Source of the DNA: Strigamia acuminata
Taxonomy: Eukaryota > Arthropoda > Chilopoda > Geophilomorpha > Linotaeniidae
Length of the DNA stretch: 64,000 nt
NCBI GenBank assembly: GCA_949358305.1
Contig: OX442321.1
Coordinates: 5,297,605 to 5,361,604 of the forward strand
Reading direction: 5' to 3'
Made by a program: the position numbers and the translations under genes
Notes under the pieces: model-generated
Databases searched by the model: none
Told to the model about the DNA's origin: nothing
Seen by the model: the letters and a program-made list of their open reading frames with translations, nothing else
Shown: one piece after another, positions 21,501 to 33,500 of the stretch
Numbering within the stretch: position 1 is the first letter of the stretch
Layout of the letters: every line of letters begins with the position of its first letter

Positions 21501-24500
21501 CAAGTAGTGTTTGCTTTTAACAGTAGGCTTCTGTAACTATAATCTATTAAGCCTATGACAATTCGCTGATATCTATTGACAAGATATGGATAACTATGGG
21601 CCCCTATGTGGTTGAGCCGTTTCACTGGTGTAGTGGCACAAAAAAGTACTTCATAACACCAGAATTGTAATCTAACTAGGCAAAACAACCAATAGAAAAC
21701 TAAACCTTTGTTTACCTGCCAAAAGAAACCAACAAACTACGCTAACATTGTTTGATTGATTAAAAGGGGAAAATGCAGATTTAGCAAATTGAGTAAACAT
21801 TTTATTAGCAATTAAATAAAATCCATCATTCTAATCACTTTTTACACTGAACTTAATTGAAAATAAACAGAACTACTTTTCCACGTAATAGAGCACAGTC
21901 CACAGTTATACCCTGTTCGCACTACATAGTCTAGATAAAACTTGAGCTAGCTTAGCTCAATCTAGATTGAGTTTAGCCTAGTTGTTGAGCCAAACTGTTC
22001 GCACTAGCACTGTTTTTGAGGCTATTCCAGACATTACTTAGCAATAAATCCAGGAATAAATAATGCAAAAAAAAGTGCCGATAAACAAGTCACGATGTTT
22101 TTGTCTACATTTTTTCAAAAGCAGTGCATTGTTTTGACGAGATTAATATGAAATCAGACTCGACTGTTGCAATTACTACAATCAAGAAGACGAAAGCAAC
22201 GGTATTTTCCATTTGGTTGACCACTGGTATGGAAGCCATGTTTGTTTGACCAAAAATGGCGATGCATTATGGGTACCAAGACATCCCAAGCTAGCTTAGA
22301 ACTAGCTAATCCAGTTCCCTGAACTAGATTATTTTATCTAGTTTCAAAACTGATAAACTAGCTTAGGATAAGCTAGTTGTGTTCGCACTACATTTATACA
22401 ACTAGTTATAAAGAGTTAAGCTAGCTTAACTCTGTAGTGCGAACGGGGTATTAGGCGTAAACAGGCTGAAATAGATCAACATTGTGGTGGTTTTGAGTAT
22501 ACCATGATACATTCTACCATTGGCTTCGTTACTGACTCAAATAGGCACTTATCTTTCCTGGATTAAACCGATTGACTGTTTATGTGGGTACTTTTGCGAA
22601 TACGTGGAAATCCATACTTCGCTTTCCTGCCAAAGTACGCCCACGAAGGAAGTTTTCTTATTTGCATTAAATTTAAATGCAGACAGCTGTGTTCCAGATA
22701 TTGCATTGATAAATTGCCTTTGGGAATAATGAAATCAAGTTTACCATAGATGAACTTCAACCTTCATTTATCTATGATAAAAAAAGCAATCTTGCAATAT
22801 CACGCAATCCACAATTAGATTGGCCTTTATTGTGGAAACAATACCACTTCTTTTCTCCTTTAAAATTTTTAGGGCTCCACTATGGATTTTTTTTTTGCCC
22901 CTGCTCCCAAATTAGATGAAAACAAGCAAATGCAACATTTATGTTGCTTCTTGAGTAACATAACATTACACTCCCCCTAGACTAATTGACAATTCCAACC
23001 CAACTATAATGGCTTCACATTATTGAACTGCAATCATTATGAGGGAAGTTGCCTGAACAAAACCCAACCCTAAAAATACACAGAAAAAAAGATAAACTTC
23101 ACATTTTCTCTCATAAATTTTTGCATACCNNNNNNNNNNNNNNNNNNNNNNNNNNNNNNNNNNNNNNNNNNNNNNNNNNNNNNNNNNNNNNNNNNNNNNN
23201 NNNNNNNNNNNNNNNNNNNNNNNNNNNNNNNNNNNNNNNNNNNNNNNNNNNNNNNNNNNNNNNNNNNNNNNNNNNNNNNNNNNNNNNNNNNNNNNNNNNN
23301 NNNNNNNNNNNNNNNNNNNNNNNNNNNNNACCAACTGTTAGCCCTGAAAATTTTATTCTCTCATTTTATGACTAAATACGATACTTTTTCAATTATTAAT
23401 AAGATGATTTAATATTTATAACTTAAAACGTCGTTAATGGGAGCGCCGTACATCGTTAATCGGAGCGCCGAACATCGTTTTGCCACCTTTTTGCACTAGG
23501 TGGCTTAATGAAATCAATGTTAAAGTATGTGCTTTTGTGAGATTTTGCAAGTTCTTGTTAGAAATTGCCAGTCACATGACATTGTAACTAGTTTACTTTG
23601 TAACCTGTTTGGAGCATTCATGTGTCAGTTCCTTAGTGTGTTAGTTGGTCGCTGAATGTGTATCGAATGAATATGTAAGTTTTGTTTCCATATAATTTAA
23701 TGGGATTTTAATTTACTTGTTTTGCTTATACTCATTTAAAATAAATAATGTATATATATTTGATATAAACCAGTGGTCACATTACACCATACACATTTTT
23801 CACCTATGTCGTAAGATTTCCTAATTTCATTAGTCAACAGAGTTAAGCCTAACATTAAGCCTAATAATGCTAAAATAAAGTAAATAAACAACAATAAACT
23901 CGTTAACAAAAATAATGTCCAGCATGGTACCAAAATATTGCTGCTTTTTTGTTGTGTGCAACAATGCATGTGCAGAATGTGCAGTTGAAAATTTGGCATC
24001 AAGATACCATGCAGGAACTGTAGCTATGGTAAGGTTAAATTATGCATAAAGGCAAAAATAAAACGAAAAAATAGAAGGAAAAATCGTTTGAAAGATGGAG
24101 GCGTCTTTCAATGGTCTAATGGAAATTTTTTCCTTTGTCAAAATTCCCCAGAGGTGCAGTGTCTTATGCCTTTACTTTGAAAAGTGGCACGTCGTTATTT
24201 ATTATAAATTTATATCGCTCACGGGAAAATCGAATGAATTTCAAGCTGCTGTGTGCGGGTTCTCCTTCTTCTGCAACTTCGGGAAGTTCTTATTAAGTTT
24301 ACGGTTTTAACGGAAGTGCAAAAATAGGGATTACCGCTACAGTCTAAGTAGGTTGTGATAGAATTAGTTTGGGCAACAGCGGAAGGGAAATGGAAGGATG
24401 GGAAATTGGCTGAAATACGACAACGAGGCTCGTTTGTAATTTATGGACAAGCATTTTTGGAAGCTGTGTGATAAGGATAACAATATTATCTGTGGAATTA

Positions 24501-27500
24501 TTATGTAATTAGTAAACAAACGAGTAAAAATCGAACGACAGTTTGCGCCCGGTATCTTGATGCTAAATTCAAACTGCACATCCCATTATGTGCAGATGAA
24601 TGTTGGAGGTCATGGAGAATGGAATGGTTGAAGCAAGTGTGTCAGGACAATTTTATTTTTCCAAATAAATTATTTAGAGCAGCAAAATTAAAAAAATTTC
24701 AGACCTTGGAGAGAGGGAGGGGAATATCCCCTATCCAGACCCTGTCTGCAATCAGCAATCTGCATTGCACTGGGCTTGTAAGTTAACCAAGCTGCCATGG
24801 TGGCTGCTTGTTGCAGGGGGTACAGATGGCTAATTCACAAGTGGTAAAGGATTGTCTTACCCAAAAGGTTCCTGGATCCGCTTTTAATGTCACATGTGAT
24901 GCAAAATACGGGGTGTCTCCATTTTGAAAAAAATTAAACATATTACCAGTGTTGTATCTCGTTCACCAAATGCCGAACTAGTTCAAGTTTACGTTTATCA
25001 CCATGTGAATGCGTTCGTGTTCACGTTCGTGTTCGTGATCAAGTTCACGTTCATCACCATGTGAATGTGTTCGTGTTCACGTTCGTGTTCGTGTTCAAGT
25101 TCACGAACTTGAACCAATAGTTCAGTTCACTCGTAAAAGCGTACGTTCATCGTTCGTGAGGTTAAATACGGAAACAATATCGTTCGTTTGCAAAAATACG
25201 GTATTCTTTGCGCCTCAGCCGCGGCTACTATTCAAGGGCGGCTACAATTCGAGGGCGACTCTTAATCGGTAAAATACGGTATTTAATTTTATTCAAAATG
25301 TGTAGGTCTATATATTTTTTGAGACACCCATGTGTATGGTTATATTTTGGTTTAAAGCGCATTCAATGTATGCAAAAGATGGTGGACAAGGCAGCTTACA
25401 ACTGGTGGCTGGAAACACGGTTAATCAAAATGATGGTTAGATTTCCTTTTACCTTCAGATTGCTCAGTGAAACATATTTGAAAAATTATCTTGCATGATC
25501 TGTGAATAGTGAACATTCTTCTAGGAATCTAGTTTAAATAAGTTTGCTTTTACTACGTCTAAATATAGCCCTTTAAAGCGGAACCTTCCATTCGGTGCAT
25601 TTCATACATTCTGCTATTCCACGAAGGCAGTAAAGATATCGAAGTAATCTCTTCATTAAAGTCACTTAAAGTGATCTAGACACACAAAGGAATCAGAAAG
25701 GAAGAAAAGAGAGACCAAACCTGTGCCTCATGTACAAAAAAATATCTTCTACCTCATCAGTAATTTAAAAAAAGTCGGCAGCAAAAAAAGCTACACCAGG
25801 CACAAAAGATAAAGAATTCACTTTTGAAGGCTCGGATTGAACACACCTATAGAGCTGTTACAGTCAAACGTGTGTGTAAGAGTGCTTTGCTCTAGGTTAT
25901 TGATTAGCACCTGACATTGCATAGTAATGGCAGCACTTTACTCAAATTTGCTTATAAAGTTGTATGTCCGAACGGTGGCATGTACTCTTTCCCTGTAAAT
26001 ATATTGCTGTGAAAGTCTCCTCTAAAGAAAAGTATAATAAAATTTCAAATAGCGCAGCCAATCCGATGGTTTTCCAATATTTTAAAGGGTAACGCAAGAA
26101 AAATGCAAATGTGTCGCCGCCATTTGCAATTGGGCCCACTTTATTTGTCGCGTAATATTAAACCAATTATACTCAAAACCACCACAACGTTGATCTATTT
26201 CACCGGTGTAGGGACACAAAAAAGTAGCTCATAACACCAGAATTGTACTCGAACTCCAGACATTGTGATCGATTAACAACAGTTGTTTCATTGTCAAAGG
26301 AATCAAACTACTTTTCCACGTAGTAGAACACAATACACAGTTAGGCGTAAACAGGCTGAAATAGATCAACGTTGTGGTGGTTTTGAGTATAGACTACATT
26401 GTATATGAAATTCATTGTAATGAGAACTACTAGAGCGACTATTGTAGTGACTACTATAGCGACTACTACAACGACTACTGTAGCGACTACTGTAGCGATT
26501 ACTGTAGCGACTATTATAGCGACTACTATAACTACTATAGCGACTAATAAAAAGATGTTACAATAAGTTGCAACCATACAATACAGATGTGTTTATGTTG
26601 ACTCTGTATAGGTTAGATTGTTGCAACAGACATGTCTGCTGAAAATGTGGTTGGGGAGGGTGTGGGAAGAGAAATTTATGTTTGCTTAGGACCCTAAAAA
26701 GGCTAATCCGGGCTTGTTTGCACTAAATGGCGGTGTACACTTCTCTATCTCTAAATTCCATTTGAATTCCCAAAAGCACTAAGTAGTTGCAGATAATTTA
26801 ATTGTGCTGCTTCCATTTTGTAACAGGCAAACAAGTGAGAAGTGCAGTGGAGCAGACAACTGCATTTTTTCCTGTTTTTTTTCGTCGCATCAGAAAGGTC
26901 ACTCTCAAAAAAGTCACCCGCAGAACACATTTTGTGCCTTGTGGACCACTTTCGCACTTAGATTGTTCTATCGATTAGAGGCTGTTCATCTTGGAGACTC
27001 TGACGCAGGGGTGAAAGTAAGCCAGAACTTTCCATTTTGGTTCCGGTAAAAAATTCGACGTGGCTACATCAATGTCCGACATGAATGTATTGTTTTCATG
27101 ACGCGCTGTGATTGGTTGAGAGATGCATTGAGATACATTGATGAAAATACTCGGTTCAGTCTATGTTGCCAAAAACGAAGGAGGTTAGGTTTGGGGGGCG
27201 TAACCCCCCTTGTAAGAAAAAAAGAAAATAAAACTTCGAAAACATCGTTTTGCGAAAACGTGCATTGAGGAAACGAATCGACATCAATAGATCTCAACCA
27301 ATCACAGCGTGTCATTAAAATAATACCTTCATGTCGGACATTGCTAGTAGTACCTAAAAAAGTCGGAAACAAAATGCCGTTCCGGTTTAAAATAGTGACC
27401 AATAAAGAGATATTACAATGAGTTGCAACTGTACAATACAGATGTGTTAATATTGATCTCCTGGCCACCGTCTTCCCTGAAAATAACACCAGGGTGATGT

Positions 27501-30500
27501 ATTCGAGTTTCTTTGAAAACTGCAATTTGTGAAACATTGTTGAAAAATTCGAATTTAACACCACTTCAGCTATAATACCATGGTGTTATATTCAGAATTG
27601 TATAAAAATATTTAAAACGTACAGTACATCGTTGTTTTTGTTAATTTACATATCTTTTTTGTTTTTTTTAATCAGCGTAATGAATACAAATTAATAACGT
27701 AAATAACAAATTTACTTTTTCGACAAACGTACATGATATTAACTGAATACAACACCATGGTCTTATTTTCGGGGGAAGACGGTAGGGTCAATTCAAGGCA
27801 ACAATAGACTAAATCGCTGCCATTTTTAAACTATACTGTCATGTATCTGTGAACGGATAGGCCAGCGATCGGCAACTGGCGGCCCGCGGTCCGAATCCGG
27901 ACCGCGGAAGGTCGAAACTTGGACCGCGGTGACATTTTAGCGACGTGTCATCTTATCGACGTGTCATCTTAGCGACGTTTTCCCCTTGGTTTCTTTGGTT
28001 TTTCGGTTTTTTTTTCTTGTTTTTCCTGTTTTTTTTTCGTGTTTTTTAGGTTTTACAGTTATTTTTTGGGTTGTATGTGTTTATTGGGGGGCTTATTTGG
28101 TTATTAAGTGTTTTTCCCGTTTTCTTAGGTTTTTAGTAAGGTTTTTAAGTGTTTTTTTTCCCGTTTTCTTAGGTTTTTAGGAAGTTTTTAGGAAGTTTTT
28201 TTAGTTTTTGTGTTTTACATAATTACTTAAATGAGTCAAAAAAATTTAAGACTAGTAAGTATTATAAGTTTTTTTTTTCTGAACCTCAATACAAAATTTT
28301 CAATAGTATCCGGACCCCACTTACAATTACTTGGCGACCCCTGGGATAGGCCATAATCTGACTATTAAGCGTAAAATTGGCCGTAAACACTTTAGCGAAA
28401 ACTGTTTTGCGACTAAATAAGGCATCAAAGTAATCAAACTTTTATAGTATTCATGCTGTAAACATTTGTGTCTAGCATCATTACATTTCCCACACGTGTA
28501 GCACAAATAACCACAACCGCCAATTCAACTTTGCTAATCCACTGCACATGACATCCCAAAATGAAGTAAAATCTTCCTGGGCTTTACATCCAAACACGGC
28601 TCGAAGAAAAATTAATAATGAATGAGGAATTGAGGATGAGTGACGGGCGGGAGCAAGAAAAAGCAGGAAATAAACGCGACTATTGACTAATAATAAAAAA
28701 ATATATATAAAAAAAAAATAAAAATAGCCCCGTTGCCGTCGAGCCGTACGTCGTACGGACTTTGGATTGTCATCATTCGAAAGCTCTTAAAATGTTGCTT
28801 CACCCCATTGCAGTTTCGTGCTGCGAAGCGCGCACGAGAATAACATCGAAAGGAGGAAAATAAATTCAAATTCTGCTCGTTTTAATCAAAACAAAGTTGG
28901 ATTTCGAATATTTTTTGTCAAAAAAATTTTTTTTTTTAATTTATGTCCCGATTAAGTTTGAATTTTATTGGTCTTCGTGCCGTTCCGTCAGCTGAAATAC
29001 GAGCAATTCGTCTCGGTCAGCTGAGAAACGCTGAATGTTTAGTCCTCCCAAGAGATACATGAGTCGGCGCGAGCGGTATAAAATCGCTCGCAAACATGTC
29101 ATCTCAAATTGGGGCTAAAAGTGCGAAAAACAGGCACATATTGAGCCAATAAAACGTGTTGTATTGTCGAGTGTCCTTTTTTTAGCCACTAGAGGGCGAA
29201 ATTAGCAGCTTGTCAACAAATGGGTCATGCGTAGTTGGGAATCTTGGACGAGTGAAGTGTGACCAAATAAATCGAGTTATGAGAGAGAGATAAAGGTGGA
29301 TGGAGAATTGCCCATTTCTATCATTAAGTAGAAATGTGTGTACGCCATTACTGTTGTCTGTAATGATCAGCGGAGCAACAGGCGCGCAACGAGTGCAGCG
29401 AGCGAATCAATTATGAAAATAAGTCGTAGAAGATGGCGCCGTTAGAAGGGAGTCTAATTTAAATGGACAAATCATCATAATTTACCGTGTTCGCCTTAAT
29501 AATCTAATAATATTAAACAAACGCGTGCAGCAAAGACCAGAACTCCATCGGGTTCTAACAGTTAACCACGTGTGGAAATGCTTTTTCAGGAAAGCAAGCA
29601 ACTTTTGAATTTTATGATTGGTTTTTTTGTCTGGCAAGCACTCAACATGTATTTTGGTCTATTTTTATGTATATCTACACCAGTGAAATGGCTCGGCCAA
29701 TAGGAACTGGGTACCCACTTATGATGAGCCAGAGTATAGGTTCACACTTGTGTTCACACTATGGACGACACAACACAACGCAAGGAAAAATTAGTCAAAC
29801 ACAACGTAGAGTCTGTTCACACTGTAGGGCACGTGTGAACAGAGCTGAAACAATTGATGTTGCGTCTGGCCAATCAGATGGTTTAAATGAAACCTGGAAT
29901 TGGATCTTGTTCTAGAACTAGCTGCAGAATCCGAAAATGGCGGACTGTTTGCATGTGGCAAAGTCTCACCAACCAGACGTGCATCGACGAGAGTTGGAGT
30001 CGATCGTGATTGGTTGGCCGCAAGACCGTTCCTTGCGTTGCGTCGCTTCCTTCAACTTGGAGTTGAAGCAGGAATTGGCGTCAACGTCAAGAATTTTTGG
30101 ACGCAAGCAGCTTGCGTTGTATCAGTTTTCTTGCGTTGCGTCTAGTGTGAACACAAGTGCGAACCTAGCTTAACACCTTTGGACTTTGTCTTGTAGGGTT
30201 ACACGAAAGATATTGGGTACTGTAATAAAGTAAGGGATATAAATGATGATCTTAAGCAAAGGTAACTACCGCCAATAGAGAGTTTGCGGAGGGGTATTAG
30301 AGAGTTTTCGGACATGTCTTTTTCCTTATAAATGGCAATTCTTATGACTTGTTGGCGTCATAAGCATAAGGATGGACTGTAAGCGTAAGGAAAATGGATT
30401 TTTATGAGAGTACCTTATAAAATAAGGCAGTCATTCAGATGTCGGTTCTTTATGATTTCTTAAAATGGCTGCCAACAATTTTTTTCCACCTCACAACTTT

Positions 30501-33500
30501 GCTTGAACATAATAAACATTAGAATTGTTGAAATCAAATTTGAAACAACCCATTGTGACCGATCAACATTTCTGGTTGACTGGACGATTAATCTGCTTGT
30601 GGCATCAACAGTTAAAAGGTTATAACTTGACATTTTATAACGCACAAGTATCCCTCCGCAAACTCTCTATTAAGACTAGGGCTGGCGCGAGGGGTGAGGC
30701 GGTGAGGCGGTCACTTCAGGCGGCATATTTCTAGCGGCGGCATCTTTGGGCGCACAATCCGTTTTTTTTCCAACAAAAAAAAGATTTTTTTTACTGTTCA
30801 AAAGGGCGGTGTATACCGTGCTCGCCTCAGGTGGAAATATGTGTTGCACCGGTCCTGAAAGACCATCGATAAAGCTTACTTGTTAGTTAAGGAGAGACAT
30901 GGACAGAAATTGAATATTGTTTAGATGTTGTCCATGCAATGTACTACTTATCTTCATTATGTTCCCATTTCAAAAGTATCTGACTATTGATGTAATTTTA
31001 ATATATTTTTCAAATTGACTTTGTGCACTCTGTATTTTTAACACATCGTCTAATGTTAAAGGGACAATGTCCGTTTTCTTAGGTTTTTAGTAAGGTTTTT
31101 AAGTGTTTTTCTTCTGGACCTCGATAAAAATTTTCAATAGTATCCGGACCCCACTTAAAATTATTTGCCGACCCCTGCGTTAGATCGACCCACCAACGAC
31201 ACTTAGTACCAAAAACGATGTGAAATGAGCTAAAAACACGACTTCCGCGGTCGGAATTTAATTTGTTTAAGGGCTGAAATAATCGACAACCATTTTGTTG
31301 TCCCAGATAATCAAAATGCATTATGGGTAATTCAAACGTGACGTCATGTTTACAAGAAAACTAAACGCACACGGATATCCGGATAAATAAAATCCGAATT
31401 TTAACTTATCTGGACAACTGAGTACATGTAAACATGGTAAATGACAAAGGGGCTTATAACAGTTCAAACTGCAGGGCCATCTGTCGGTAGCGAAACACAC
31501 ATTAGTGTTACTCAATTGGCGATCTTGCTTTGCGATAAATTTCGTGTTTATTATTTTGTTTGGGTTTTCCATCGATTCCACGGGGATTGACGTGCAATCT
31601 ACGACGGGCTGGCAATATTTATTATTAGTGCAGAGATTGCTTCATCGATTATGTTATCACCAATTACCGACTTATCTGGGGTAGATTTTCTTTTTTATTA
31701 ATTTTTTTTTTTAATTTTTTTTTTTTTAGGTTTTAGTCGGAAAAGAATACACACCTTATCAAATACCAATGAGAATAAACTCGAAGAAATTCAACGAAAT
31801 GCGAGCAGTGGTCGTGAGAAGGAACTTGAATCAAAACGTCTTACTCGACTTGTACGAATTAGATGACCTTACTCAAGATTACACGCTGAAAAATAATTTA
31901 TTCGAGCATTTTGACTTCCAAAACAGGTGAGGACTGAATTAAATTAATTTTTTTTTATTTTTTTAAATGAAAGCGAAAATATAAAAAAAAAATAAAAAAA
32001 ACTTACATAAAAAAAGTCTCGTTTAGTCCAGAGATGATATCAAAACAGGAAAACATTTTATCGCACATTTACCAAATTTTCCGAGAAATCGGCGACGAAG
32101 ATTCAGGATTCTTAAAATCAGGTATTAAATCATGAGGCGCGGTCAATCTTAAATGGATTTTGCTGATTTTGCTGATTTTCTTGATTTTCTTGGTATCGGG
32201 AAACGAAATTTCAGAAAATCCGATTTTGGGAAATTTCCTTGATTTCTAAGTTGATTTTCAGCCATCTTGAATTGCACGTAGAGCGATCAGAGCAGTTATT
32301 TTTGTTTGCAATTTTATAATTGCGCATGCGCAAAAGTTGGATTTTGGGAAATTTTAAGGTCGTTCAAAGTTGAAATCCAATTTACTTGATTTCTGAAAAT
32401 CAAGAAAATCAGGATTTTGGAAATCCATTTAAGGTTGAACGCGTCTACTCATTTTAATAAATGTTATTTTTTTTCTTCGCTAAATAGTCATTGAAACTCA
32501 ATTTGACTTCGCCATTAATTTGTCGCCGTTAGCTGCGAATAGGATTGTGGGAGTCGTGAAAAGAGGTAAAAATTGTTTTATTTATTTTTGTATTTTTATT
32601 TTTATTTTTTGAAATGTCAAAATGACACGTTTTTAATGGAATTATGTGGAAAGAGGGTTAATGAAAGTACGGTTAGTTGCCAACGTGTTGCTAAGCAACG
32701 GAGATGAGTGAAAGCTAGATGATTGAAACGCGCGGATTGATCGAAGTGTGTGTGTTGAGGCACCACATGGTTGATAATATGTATCAAGTCGAGTTGATTT
32801 TACATAATCGAAGCAGTGGAGTGAAATACATGATTTGTTATCTTTTTTTTATTTTTTTATTTTTTGTGTTTGGTTTGGTAGATACCCAAGATGGAGATGA
32901 GACGAATGGAAATAGGAATCAGAGAAGGTTTTCTGAAGAGATGGTTAGGAGTTTGGGGAATAATTTACTTACGTTGAGGTCAGTGATGTATTGGTGGTGA
33001 ATTTTAATGTTAAAGGTCAAGTGGATTTGGTGTTGTGGAGTTTGAAATTTGGTAGTTTTTAACAGGGTTGTTTGTGACAGTGTTTATAGAAATTTTGTGG
33101 TTTTTAACAGGGTTGTTTGTGACAGTGTTTATAGAAATTTATTAGGTTTTTGTGGAAAGTTATTGAAAATTTATTAGGTTTTGTGGGAATTAATCGATGA
33201 TTTTTTTAGATTTTGTGGAAATTTATTGATAATTTTTTTTGATTTTGTGGAAATTAATTGATAATTTTTTAGATTTTGTGGAAATTAATTGAAATTTTTT
33301 TAGATTTTGTGGAAATTAATTGAAATTTTTTTAGATTTTGTGGAAATTTTATTGACAATTTTCAAAAATTTGTTGAAAGAATCAAAAAATTTCAAAAGTT
33401 TGTCGAAAGAATCAAAAATTTTCAAAAGTTTGTCGAAAGAATCAAAGATTTTCAAAAATTTGTCCAAATTTCTAAAATTTTCAAAAATTTGTCTAAATTT

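Larger units (their letters stand above)
14081..31729 (+). other. NWD intron 2 (17.6 kb), transposon-rich
   Basis: The donor is CTA|GTAAGT and the acceptor a long T tract with TTTAG. I find no credible internal gene. Contents are non-autonomous DNA transposons, minisatellites and one 200-N gap (itemised separately). The segments 14140-14900, 15840-16400, 16830-17890, 19190-21200, 22500-23100, 24600-25000, 25200-26150 and 26600-27470 hold no feature that I can support beyond scattered A/T runs. Confidence 0.75.

Noticed and set aside
23020-23375. Open frames running through the N gap
   Set aside because: They consist mainly of unknown residues and carry no information.
24930-25200. hAT-like element beginning CAGTGTTG near the GTTCGTG repeats
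   Set aside because: I could not find a matching inverted end or target-site duplication, so it is listed only as a tandem repeat.
26341-26577. Hydrophobic 78-aa minus-strand frame resembling a membrane protein
   Set aside because: It is produced by 12-bp triplet-structured minisatellite units (valine/isoleucine runs), not by a gene.
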